Position numbers and translations under genes: made by a program | Part shown: positions 1 to 6,813 of the stretch, in pieces | How positions within the stretch are numbered: position 1 is the stretch's first letter | How the letters are laid out: each line of letters opens with the position of its first letter | DNA from: Desulfobacteraceae bacterium | GTDB lineage: Bacteria; Desulfobacterota; Desulfobacteria; Desulfobacterales; Desulfosalsimonadaceae | Length of the DNA stretch: 7,585 nt | NCBI GenBank assembly: GCA_007136525.1 | Contig: SLGU01000065.1 | Location: 1 to 7,585 of the forward strand | Reading direction: 5' to 3' | The notes under the pieces: model-generated | What the model was told of the DNA's origin: nothing | Seen by the model: only the letters and a program-made list of their open reading frames with translations | Database searches by the model: none

Positions 1-2
1 CC

Positions 3-1175
3 CGCAAGCAGCTGAAAGATTACACGGCGCTTCTGGAGCGCGACAAAACCATAACGACGCGGGAACTGGTCAAAAGCATCAATTTCCAGCGCAAGCTGAT
101 TGAAAGCTCCATGGACGCCATCCTGGCCTGTGATACCGGCGGGCGCATCATCATGGCCAACCCGAGCATGTCGCAGTTGTCCGGTATTGAAAGGGGTGCA
201 CTGGTCAGGGAAACTACCATGGGGCAACTGTTTTCTGAAGACGAAATCAAGCGGATGGCCCTGGAACTGGACAGTGAGCGACTGGGTGGGAAAAACAGGC
301 TGTCGTTATTCGAAACCACGATCTTTGACCGCGGCGGCAAGCGCATTCCCGTCCAGGTGTCTGCCATCCGGCTGTTTGAAGATGACCAGCAGGAGGGGCT
401 TGTTCTGTTTATACGGGATTTAAGGGATTTTTACCGCCTGGAAAGGGCCATGGAAGACCAGGCCCGGATACTCCACCAGGACAAGATGATTTCGCTGGGC
501 CGGCTTGCAGCCAGCGTTGTACATGAGATCAACAATCCCATGTCGGGCATTCTGAATTATGTCAGGCTCATGAAGCGGACGCTGGACAAGGGCAGCATGG
601 ACAGCGCACGGTTGGACAAGTTTGCCCGTTACCTGGACATCGTAGACCGTGAAATCAGCCGATGCTCCTATATTACCGGGAATTTGCTGGCGTATACCCG
701 CAAATCCCCCCCCGCCTTTGAAACCATTTCCATCGCTGATCTCCTGGACCGGTGCATCCTGCTTTGCTCCCACAAACTCGAGCTTCAGAAGATCGAGCTG
801 AAAACAGAAATTCCCAAAGACCTGCCCGGGGTCAGGGGGGATTTCAACCAGTTGCAGCAATGCGTCCTCAACCTGATTTTCAACGCTATCGATGCCATGC
901 CGCGGGGGGGGCGTCTCACGCTGCGCTCAGGGGTTGATGAACAGGCGGGCGGGACCTTTCTGGACGTTGAAGACACCGGGACCGGCATTCGAGATGAAGA
1001 CCTGCCGCGCATTTTCGAGCCGTTTTTTACGACAAAGCAGGAAGGATACGGCGTCGGCCTCGGCCTGTCAACGGTCAAGGAGGTCATGCAGCGCCACGGC
1101 GGTGACGTCCGGGTAAAGGCGACGGGCAGCGGCGCCACCACTTTCCGGATGGCGCTGCCCGCGGCTGACGGCTGA
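3..1175 (+). CDS. PAS-domain sensor histidine kinase (NtrB-like), 5' end outside window
   Basis: The reading frame is open from the window's first bases (R-K-Q-L-K-D-Y...), so the ATG at 111 lies inside the PAS domain and is not the start; 390 residues are visible. A charged, probably coiled-coil segment (about residues 1-32) leads into a PAS domain (about 33-145; IESSMDAILACDTGGRI). The HisKA dimerisation domain follows, with the phospho-acceptor His in VVHEINNP (His codon 522-524). The ATPase domain shows the N box (LNLIFNAIDAMP), G1 (VEDTGTGI), F box (IFEPFFTTK) and G2 (GVGLGLS), so all catalytic motifs are intact. It should autophosphorylate and pass phosphate to a response regulator. No membrane segment is seen in the visible part. 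The neighbouring regulator lacks a receiver domain, so the partner is probably encoded upstream or elsewhere. The two genes converge 26 bp apart with no convincing terminator between them. The signal sensed is unknown. Confidence 0.93.
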   Translation, partial: RKQLKDYTALLERDKTITTRELVKSINFQRKLIESSMDAILACDTGGRIIMANPSMSQLSGIERGALVRETTMGQLFSEDEIKRMALELDSERLGGKNRLSLFETTIFDRGGKRIPVQVSAIRLFEDDQQEGLVLFIRDLRDFYRLERAMEDQARILHQDKMISLGRLAASVVHEINNPMSGILNYVRLMKRTLDKGSMDSARLDKFARYLDIVDREISRCSYITGNLLAYTRKSPPAFETISIADLLDRCILLCSHKLELQKIELKTEIPKDLPGVRGDFNQLQQCVLNLIFNAIDAMPRGGRLTLRSGVDEQAGGTFLDVEDTGTGIRDEDLPRIFEPFFTTKQEGYGVGLGLSTVKEVMQRHGGDVRVKATGSGATTFRMALPAADG

Positions 1176-1201
1176 CCCGAATGGCCGGGAAGGGGGCGGT
1201 G

Positions 1202-2590
1202 TCAGTTCTCCACCACGTCACGGTTCACGGCCACATGATAGCGCTTGATCCGGTTCCATACCGTGACCCGTGAAACCCCCAGGATTTCTGCAGCCCGTGA
1301 CTGGTTTCCCCCGGCTTCCCGGAGCGCATCGATCAATTGCTGTTTTTTTTCCTCGTCCCGGCTCAGGATCGTTTTTTCAACCCCGCCTTTCCGGGCTGTT
1401 TTATGCTGCCCGATATCCGGGGGCAGGTGCTCCGGACGGATCAGGGAATTATCGCAGGTGACAAAAGCATATTCGAACGCGCTTTTCAGCTCCCGGACAT
1501 TGCCGGGCCATGAATAGTGGATGATCGCTTCCATGGCCGCATTGGAGATGCCATCCACGGGCTTGTCGCTTTTGAGACGGTTGCGGTGGAAAAAGGCGTC
1601 GGCCAGCAGGGAGATGTCACCCCCCCGTTTTCTCAGCGGCGGGACCCAGATGGGGATCACGTTGATCCGGTAAAACAGATCATCCCTGAACCGACCCGCT
1701 TCCATCAGCTTCTGCAAATCGCGATTGGTGGCGGTGATAATCCGTACATCGATTTTAAGCGGCTGGTTGTCCCCCACGCGTTCGATGACCTGGTCTTCCA
1801 GAACCCGGAGCAGCTTGACTTGGGTCGACAATGGCAGATCGCCGATTTCATCCAGAAAAATGGTGCCGTTTCTGGCGGCTTCGAACCGCCCGGTCCGGTC
1901 CTGGTAAGCGCCCGTAAACGCGCCTTTCCGGTGACCGAACAACTCGCTTTCCAGCAGGGAGTCGTTCAGGGCGGCGCAGTTGACCTTGACGTAAGGATAT
2001 GCGCTGCGACTGCTGATGGTATGAATCGCCTGGGCGACCAGCTCCTTGCCTGTGCCGCTTTCTCCGAAAATGATCACGGGGGCGTCGGAACGGGCCGCGT
2101 TTTCGATCAGCTCGTATACCTGCTGCATGGGGAGCGAGCTGCCCAGAAGGCCGTGAAAGCTGTTTTCCGAGCGCAGTTCGCTGCGAAGGGCGCTGATCTG
2201 GGTTTCCTTTTCGTTGAGCTCGGTGATGTCGGTAATGGTTTCGACCGCACCGATGACGTGTCCGTCGCCGTCTCTCAGAAGCGATGCGTTTTTGAGCACG
2301 GGAATGATTTCGGCGTCTTTTCTCTGGATCACCGCTTCACGCATGTTCAGAAAGCCGGTTTTGAACAGGTTGCACCAGTGCTCCCCGTTTTTTTCGAGCA
2401 CCACGTCGCAGATGTTGCAGTTCAGAAAGGTGCAGGGCTTTCCCAACATGTCGTCCCTTTCATAGCCCGTTATTTCCGTCATGGCCCGGTTGACGGAAAC
2501 GATGATACCTCTTTTATCAACGATCATCACGCCGTCCTTGATGGTATCCACGACAGTTTTCCAGTAAACGTTGAGGTCTTTTTCGTGCAT
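1202..2590 (-). CDS. Sigma-54-dependent transcriptional activator: Cys-rich PAS + AAA+ + Fis-type HTH
   Basis: A 462-residue enhancer-binding protein. The N-terminal PAS domain spans about residues 8-125 (VDTIKDGVMIVDKRGIIVSVN). The AAA+ domain has Walker A GESGTGKE (176-183), the sigma-54 contact loop GAFTGA (223-228) and Walker B FLDEIGDLP (Asp247, Glu248). A Fis-type helix-turn-helix lies at about 428-450 (NQSRAAEILGVSRVTVWNRI). There is no receiver domain, so activation probably comes through the PAS domain rather than phosphorylation. The PAS domain carries Cys53, Cys58, Cys61 and Cys73 (C-x4-C-x2-C-x11-C), a possible iron-sulfur, metal or thiol-redox sensor. I chose ATG at 2590 because AAGGA (complement of 2597-2601) lies six bases before it; the TTG at 2596 would abut that site with no spacing. 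It is divergent from the tusA-like/hdrA operon, which has a sigma-54 promoter, making it the obvious candidate activator. Half-sites close to its own start suggest autoregulation. Confidence 0.95.
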   Translation of the reverse strand: MHEKDLNVYWKTVVDTIKDGVMIVDKRGIIVSVNRAMTEITGYERDDMLGKPCTFLNCNICDVVLEKNGEHWCNLFKTGFLNMREAVIQRKDAEIIPVLKNASLLRDGDGHVIGAVETITDITELNEKETQISALRSELRSENSFHGLLGSSLPMQQVYELIENAARSDAPVIIFGESGTGKELVAQAIHTISSRSAYPYVKVNCAALNDSLLESELFGHRKGAFTGAYQDRTGRFEAARNGTIFLDEIGDLPLSTQVKLLRVLEDQVIERVGDNQPLKIDVRIITATNRDLQKLMEAGRFRDDLFYRINVIPIWVPPLRKRGGDISLLADAFFHRNRLKSDKPVDGISNAAMEAIIHYSWPGNVRELKSAFEYAFVTCDNSLIRPEHLPPDIGQHKTARKGGVEKTILSRDEEKKQQLIDALREAGGNQSRAAEILGVSRVTVWNRIKRYHVAVNRDVVEN

Positions 2591-2599
2591 GGACAATCC

Positions 2600-2659
2600 T
2601 TATATTGTTAAAAAATTAACACTTGTTAATTGTTAAGTTTAAACACTTTAACAATATAA
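2600..2659. promoter_or_regulatory. AT-rich array of TGTTAA half-sites (probable activator binding region)
   Basis: In 60 bp, TGTTAA occurs at 2606-2611, 2624-2629 and 2631-2636, and its complement TTAACA at 2616-2621 and 2648-2653. Two sites form a tight dyad, TGTTAA-N4-TTAACA (2606-2621). A 13-bp perfect inverted repeat (TTATATTGTTAAA, 2600-2612, against 2647-2659) brackets the whole array, and GTTTAAAC at 2637-2644 is a further palindrome. The array ends about 85 bp before the predicted sigma-54 start site, the usual distance for enhancer sites of NtrC-class activators, and it also covers the leader of the divergent regulator gene. That the neighbouring activator binds here is inference; its HTH specificity cannot be read from sequence. 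Another regulator could be the binder. Confidence 0.65.
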
Positions 2660-2718
2660 CGCACCCCCATGCAACCAAAAAATGCGCTGTTCCGGTATTT
2701 TTTGAAGGGCCAGGAATT

Positions 2719-2734
2719 TGGCACCTGTATTGCA
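2719..2734 (+). promoter_or_regulatory. Sigma-54 (-24/-12) promoter of the tusA-like/hdrA operon
   Basis: The sequence reads TGGCAC-CTGTA-TTGCA. The invariant GG (2720-2721) and GC (2732-2733) are separated by exactly ten bases, as RpoN requires, and all consensus positions of TGGCAC-N5-TTGC match. Transcription should begin near 2745, giving a leader of about 80 nt before the TTG start at 2827. It points into the operon, and a gene for a sigma-54 activator lies immediately on the other side. No integration-host-factor site was convincing between the array and the promoter. Confidence 0.85.
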
Positions 2735-2826
2735 ATGTAAGGGTTCAGTTATATCATTCCCGACCCCGTCAGCGTATAAGCGCGGCCGGGTGGCACAATA
2801 TCCAAAAACACTCAGGAATCGATGCA

Positions 2827-3072
2827 TTGACGCAACAGGCGGATCATACACTTGATTTAAGGGGCTTTATTCTGCCGATCGCCCTGCTGAAGGTCAGCCA
2901 GGTCTTTCGCGAGATTGCGCCGGATCAGACGCTTGAAATCATCTGCCATGATTCGGATACCAGCAGCGACCTGCTGAAAATCATCCCGGCATATTCCTGC
3001 GAATTGATCCGTCAGGAAGAAACCGGTAACGGGTGTTCGTTTCGGTTCCGAATGAAGAAAACAAATACGTAA
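2827..3072 (+). CDS. TusA-like small protein lacking the catalytic cysteine
   Basis: With a TTG start at 2827 the protein has 81 residues, the usual TusA length. AGGA at 2814-2817 lies nine bases upstream. Longer versions of the frame would start inside the operator array, upstream of the sigma-54 promoter, so I reject them. The fold signature is present: LDLRG near the N-terminus, then P17 and LLKV, HDSDTSSDLLKI in the middle, and a FRFRMKK end that resembles the family's last strand. TusA proteins normally read RG-x-x-C-P; here it is RGFILP, with Leu16 (CTG) replacing the persulfide-carrying Cys. Cys40, Cys58 and Cys70 exist but not at the family position. Classical sulfur transfer is therefore unlikely; a structural, regulatory or binding role for the Hdr complex is my inference. 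The stop codon is ten bases before the hdrA start, so the two are almost certainly co-transcribed and perhaps translationally coupled. Confidence 0.75.
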   Translation: MTQQADHTLDLRGFILPIALLKVSQVFREIAPDQTLEIICHDSDTSSDLLKIIPAYSCELIRQEETGNGCSFRFRMKKTNT

Positions 3073-3082
3073 GGAAGCTGAA

Positions 3083-6000
3083 ATGAGTTTGAAAATCGGT
3101 TGCTATGTATGTCACTGCGGGATCAACATCGCCGGGAAAGTGCGTGTTGAAGATGTGGCCGCATTTGCCGCAACACTCAGATCCGTTGTCATCGCCCGGG
3201 ACTACAAGTTCATGTGCTCCGACCCCGGCCAGGAAATGATCGAAAAGGACATCCATGAATACGGGCTGAACCGTGTGGTGGTGGCATCCTGCTCACCGCG
3301 TCTTCATGAAAAGACGTTCCAGGGCGTCTGCCAGCGCTCGGGTATCAATCCATATTATTTTCAGATGGCGTCCATCCGGGAGCACGTTTCCTGGGTCACC
3401 GCAAATGCGGACGACGCAACAAGAAAGGCCAAGACCCAGATCGCCGGTGCGGTCAACCGGGTGTGCCACCACGAGCAACTGGAAAAGCGGGAGGTATCCG
3501 TGCATCCGGATATCATGGTTGTCGGCGCCGGGATTGCAGGCATGCAGGCGGCCCTGGATATCGGGCGGGCCGGCAACAAGGTCTACCTGGTCGAAAAGGA
3601 CCCGACCATCGGCGGGCACATGCTGCAGTTCGACAAGACGTTCCCGACACTGGACTGCGCCGCGTGCATCGGCACCCCGGTCATGGTGGAAGTGGGGCAG
3701 CAGTCCAACATCAACCTGATGACCTATTCCGAGGTGGTGGATGTCACCGGGTACATCGGGAACTATAATGTGACGGTGCACCGCAAGCCCCGCTATGTAA
3801 CCGAAGGGGTGTGCACCGGATGCGGTGAATGCGAAAAGGTCTGTCCCATTGTCCGTCCCAGCGAATGGGACGTCGGCCTTAAGGAGCGCCACGCCATATA
3901 CCGGTCGTTTCCCCAGGCGGTTCCCATCGCTTTCGTTATCGACAAGCGGGGGACCGCCCCGTGCAAAGCAACCTGCCCGGCCCATGTTTCCATTCAGGGG
4001 TATATCGCGTTGATGAATAATGGCAAATACAAAGAAGCGCTTGACCTGTTCCGGCAGGCGCACCCGTTCCCGGGGGTCTGCGGGCGGGTCTGCCATCATC
4101 CCTGCGAAGGCAACTGCACCAGAAATGACGTGGATCAGCCCCTGGCCATACGGGATCTGCATCGTTTCCTGGCGGACTGGGGAAGGGCGACCGATGCGGA
4201 TGCACCGATAGAAAGCCCGACACCCGGCCATGAAAAAATCGCCATTATCGGGTCCGGGCCGGCAGGGCTTTCCGCCGCATATTTTCTTGCTTTGAAAGGA
4301 TATGCGGTCACCATTTATGAAAAACTGCCCGTTGCCGGCGGTATGATGGCCGTGGGCATCCCCGAGTACCGGCTGCCCCGCGATATCCTGGCCCACGAGA
4401 TCGCACAGATCGAAAAGCTCGGTGTTACGATCCAGACCAATACCGCCTTTGGAACGGATATTACATTGGAAAGCCTGAAAAATGATGGTTTCAAGGCTGT
4501 TTTCATGGCGGTGGGACTCCACGGTGGTCGAAAACTGGGCATTGAAAACGAAGATACCGCCGGCGTTCTCCAGGGTGTCAGTTTTCTGCGGGATGTGGCC
4601 ATGGGAAAAGACGTGGCCATTGGAAAGGACGTGCTGGTGATCGGCGGCGGCAACGTGGCCGTGGATGTGGCGTTGAGTGCCAGGCGTACAGGGGCTGAAA
4701 ACGTCACCATGATCTGCCTGGAAAAGCGCGGGGAAATGCCCGCGTGGGAACACGAGATACAGGACGCCATTGACGAGAAGATCCAAATTGTGAACAGCTT
4801 CGGCCCGAAATCCTTTTTTATTGACAAGCAGTCGGGCCGGGTTTCTGGCATCGAGTTCAAATCCTGCACAGCGGTGTTTGACGAGAACGGCCGGTTCAAT
4901 CCCGCCTTTGACGAAAATGCTTGCCAACCCTATTTTGCCGATACGGTGATCATCGCCATCGGCCAGTCTGCTGATCTCGGTTTTGCAGCATCACAGGATA
5001 TCGCCGTCTCTGGCCGGGGGGGGCTTACGGCCGACCCTGTGACCCTGCAGACACCTATTGAATGGGTGTTTGCCGGCGGGGATGCGCTTTACGGGCCGAA
5101 ATCGGTGGTTGAAGCGGTGGCCTGCGGCAAGGAAGCCGCTGAAAGCATCTACCGGTTCATCAACGGAAAGGACCTCCATGAGGGGCGGGAAAAAACATGG
5201 GACTTTGCAAGGCCGGAAATACCGCCGGAAACCATTGAAGAGATAAGGATGGACCGTGTGCCGGTCAAATGCCTGGACCCGGAATCCAGAAAGGCCAACT
5301 TCTGCGAAGTCTATGAAGGATACACCGAAGACCAGGCCCGCAAGGAAGCTGCCCGGTGCCTGGAGTGCGGCGTCTGCTCCGAGTGCTACGAGTGCCTCAA
5401 GGCCTGCCAGCCCAATGCCATCAACCACGAAATGCAGGCCGAAGACCGTGAAATAAAGGTGGGCTCCATTATCCTCGCCACCGGGTTCGACCTCATGGAC
5501 CCTGCCCCGCTGAAGCAGTACGGGTATGGCAAATACCCCAACGTGTTTACAAGCCTGGAGTTCGAGCGTCTCAACAACGCCACCGGCCCCACGGGCGGCC
5601 AGATTCTCATGAAAAATGAAAACGGGGCGTTTGAAGGAAAGCCGAAAAGCGTCGCCCTGATTCACTGCGTCGGGAGCCGGGACACCCATTACCATGAATA
5701 CTGCTCCCGGGTCTGCTGCATGTACGCCCTGAAGTATTCCCACCTGATCAAGGAAAAGGTGGGCCACGACACCGAGGTCTATGATTTCTATATTGATATG
5801 CGGTGTTTCGGCAAGGGGTATGAAGAATTTTACCGCCGCTGCCAGGAGGAGGGCACCCAGTTCGTCCGCGGCAAGGTGGCCGAAATAACGGATAAAGCAA
5901 GACGTCCCGAAGAAGAAGGAAAACTCATTGCCATCGGCGAAGACACCCTGCTGGGCAGAAGAATCCGGGTCCCGGTGGACATGGTGGTGCTCTGCATGGC

Positions 6001-6490
6001 CATGGAGGCCCGTGAAAATGCCCATGACATCTGCCGCCTGTTCGGCGTCAGCCAGGGCAAGGATGGATTCTTCCTGGAAGAGCATCCCAAGCTGGGGCCG
6101 TTGAACACGTCCACGGACGGTGTTTTCCTGGCGGGTGCGTGCCAGTCTGCCAAGGATATCCCCGACACCACGGCACAGGCGAGCGGGGCCGCGGCTAAAG
6201 CGCTTTCATTGGCCCACAGGGGCGTGGTGGAGGTCCCGTCCGCCATTTCCTGGATCGACCCGGATATCTGCGCGGGGTGCCAGGTCTGCATCGGCCTTTG
6301 CGCGTACGGCGCCATTGAATTTGATACCCGGCGCGCCATCTCCGTTGTCAATGAAGCCCTTTGCAAGGGGTGCGGCTCCTGCTCAGGGTTCTGCCCGAGC
6401 AACGCGGCCCAGGTTCGCCACTTCAAGCCGGGCCAGCTGCTGGCCGAACTGGAGGGGATTATCGACACGATTCATCAGGTTGGTCTGTAG
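3083..6490 (+). CDS. hdrA: HdrA-type flavin/iron-sulfur subunit with inserted GltD/NfnB-like NAD(P)H module
   Basis: A 1135-residue cytoplasmic protein; AAGGA (3071-3075) precedes the ATG by seven bases. Order of parts: HdrA N-terminal domain (1-140; YVCHCGINIAG with Cys7, Cys10, Cys12); Rossmann FAD motif GAGIAG (148-153); HdrA cysteine motif DCAACIGTP (Cys192, Cys195); ferredoxin motif Cys244/247/250/254. Next comes an insert of about 290-700 resembling GltD/NfnB: Cys294, Cys298, Cys333, Cys337, Cys341 and Cys345 for clusters, FAD motif GSGPAG (390-395), NAD(P) motif GGGNVA (521-526), and a closing flavin segment with FAGGDALYGP. HdrA then resumes with six cysteines (759, 762, 765, 768, 771, 775), SIILATGFD, and HCVGSRD with YCSRVCC. 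Last are two C-terminal 4Fe-4S motifs (Cys1063-1073 and Cys1094-1104). HdrA is the flavin-bifurcating core of heterodisulfide reductases; the insert implies direct NAD(P)H coupling and a second FAD. The real electron donor and acceptor cannot be told from sequence. Confidence 0.93.
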   Translation: MSLKIGCYVCHCGINIAGKVRVEDVAAFAATLRSVVIARDYKFMCSDPGQEMIEKDIHEYGLNRVVVASCSPRLHEKTFQGVCQRSGINPYYFQMASIREHVSWVTANADDATRKAKTQIAGAVNRVCHHEQLEKREVSVHPDIMVVGAGIAGMQAALDIGRAGNKVYLVEKDPTIGGHMLQFDKTFPTLDCAACIGTPVMVEVGQQSNINLMTYSEVVDVTGYIGNYNVTVHRKPRYVTEGVCTGCGECEKVCPIVRPSEWDVGLKERHAIYRSFPQAVPIAFVIDKRGTAPCKATCPAHVSIQGYIALMNNGKYKEALDLFRQAHPFPGVCGRVCHHPCEGNCTRNDVDQPLAIRDLHRFLADWGRATDADAPIESPTPGHEKIAIIGSGPAGLSAAYFLALKGYAVTIYEKLPVAGGMMAVGIPEYRLPRDILAHEIAQIEKLGVTIQTNTAFGTDITLESLKNDGFKAVFMAVGLHGGRKLGIENEDTAGVLQGVSFLRDVAMGKDVAIGKDVLVIGGGNVAVDVALSARRTGAENVTMICLEKRGEMPAWEHEIQDAIDEKIQIVNSFGPKSFFIDKQSGRVSGIEFKSCTAVFDENGRFNPAFDENACQPYFADTVIIAIGQSADLGFAASQDIAVSGRGGLTADPVTLQTPIEWVFAGGDALYGPKSVVEAVACGKEAAESIYRFINGKDLHEGREKTWDFARPEIPPETIEEIRMDRVPVKCLDPESRKANFCEVYEGYTEDQARKEAARCLECGVCSECYECLKACQPNAINHEMQAEDREIKVGSIILATGFDLMDPAPLKQYGYGKYPNVFTSLEFERLNNATGPTGGQILMKNENGAFEGKPKSVALIHCVGSRDTHYHEYCSRVCCMYALKYSHLIKEKVGHDTEVYDFYIDMRCFGKGYEEFYRRCQEEGTQFVRGKVAEITDKARRPEEEGKLIAIGEDTLLGRRIRVPVDMVVLCMAMEARENAHDICRLFGVSQGKDGFFLEEHPKLGPLNTSTDGVFLAGACQSAKDIPDTTAQASGAAAKALSLAHRGVVEVPSAISWIDPDICAGCQVCIGLCAYGAIEFDTRRAISVVNEALCKGCGSCSGFCPSNAAQVRHFKPGQLLAELEGIIDTIHQVGL

Positions 6491-6526
6491 GCCGGTATAT
6501 TTTGGATATCTTCAGCGGCCCGCTAT

Positions 6527-6570
6527 AATCGAAATCGAAATCGAAATCGGGATCGAAATCGGTATCGAAA
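6527..6570. repeat. Hexamer (GAAATC-type) repeat, left arm of long inverted repeat
   Basis: A run of ATCGAA-phase hexamers with variants (GAAATC units, one GGGATC, one GGTATC). It is complementary to 6661-6704 at 43 of 44 positions; the only mismatch pairs 6563 with 6668. The variant units line up in the same order on both arms, so the pairing is not just due to both arms being the same simple repeat. Confidence 0.85.
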
Positions 6571-6629
6571 GAAAAGCACATGGCCTCTGTATTCGAAACG
6601 CTTTATTGCTGTGGTTTTTTAAAAGAAAG

Positions 6630-6648
6630 ACGCCGTAATTTATGGCGT
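6630..6648 (+). other. Small hairpin in the core between the repeat arms
   Basis: ACGCCGTA and TATGGCGT pair over eight positions, allowing one G-U pair, around a three-base loop. No T-run follows, so it is not an intrinsic terminator. It would sit near the tip of the long stem formed by the flanking arms. Function unknown; it could be chance. Confidence 0.35.
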
Positions 6649-6660
6649 TGAGGAAATCGA

Positions 6661-6704
6661 TTTCGATCCCGATTTCGATCCCGATTTCGATTTCGATTTC
6701 GATT
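6661..6704. repeat. Hexamer (GATTTC-type) repeat, right arm of long inverted repeat
   Basis: Complement of the left arm, written as GATTTC units with two GATCCC variants. Similar hexamers continue slightly on both sides (about 6654-6712), so the repeat tract is longer here than on the left. Unit number and variant order suggest the arms derive from one inverted duplication, or were kept matched by gene conversion. Confidence 0.85.
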
Positions 6705-6813
6705 TCGATTTTGAAGAAACCAAATCCCAACAAGCGGATGCACTGGACGCATATTTTTTGCGCCGGTGAGCATTGACGAAATATATAACACGGAAAACCG
6801 GAGGAGATGATCC

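Larger units (their letters stand above)
6491..6813. other. 323-bp intergenic region between hdrA and mvhD, holding facing hexamer repeats
   Basis: No credible gene is seen here. The frames that cross it encode low-complexity Glu-Ile/Gly-Ile strings on one strand and Ser-Ile/Pro-Ile on the other, as expected from translating a hexamer repeat. The stretch contains two opposed repeat arms (6527-6570 and 6661-6704), a 90-nt core with a small hairpin near 6630-6648, and about 100 bp of plain sequence before mvhD. I found no convincing sigma-70 or sigma-54 promoter; TGGAC...TTGC at 6744-6761 has the wrong spacing. The mvhD ribosome-binding site GGAGG (6800-6804) closes the region. It may carry an RNA structure that adjusts expression of the downstream genes relative to hdrA. 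Confidence 0.7.

Noticed and set aside
1176..1201. Bidirectional terminator between the convergent kinase and activator genes
   Set aside because: Only a four-pair GC stem can be drawn and there is no T-run on either strand.
1517..2611. 364-residue plus-strand frame opposite the activator gene
   Set aside because: It is the antisense shadow of a gene with clear AAA+, PAS and HTH motifs; its own translation shows no recognisable domain.
2791..2805. Second TGGCAC that might be another sigma-54 promoter
   Set aside because: The -12 element is missing (the spacing position reads CCAAA, not TTGC).
2623..2826. Longer N-terminus of the TusA-like gene starting at TTG 2623
   Set aside because: It would begin in the operator array, upstream of the sigma-54 promoter, and add about 68 residues that do not look like TusA. 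The TTG at 2827 with AGGA nine bases before it gives the family length.
4598..4633. Apparent in-frame 18-bp duplication in hdrA (VAMGKD then VAIGKD)
   Set aside because: GltD-type proteins have the same segment length before the GGGNVA motif, so nothing seems to be inserted; the likeness is probably chance or old.
3293..4927. 544-residue minus-strand frame opposite hdrA, and a similar 364-residue one at 4991-6085
   Set aside because: Both mirror the codon pattern of the HdrA frame, which carries continuous family motifs; they show no domains of their own.
6577..6620. Possible intrinsic terminator (CACA...TGTG followed by TTTTTT) in the core of the repeat
   Set aside because: The stem would be only four pairs with a loop of about 30 bases, too weak for a terminator.
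6744..6761. Possible sigma-54 promoter before mvhD
   Set aside because: GG and GC are 13 bases apart instead of 10, and the -24 half reads TGGACG rather than TGGCAC.
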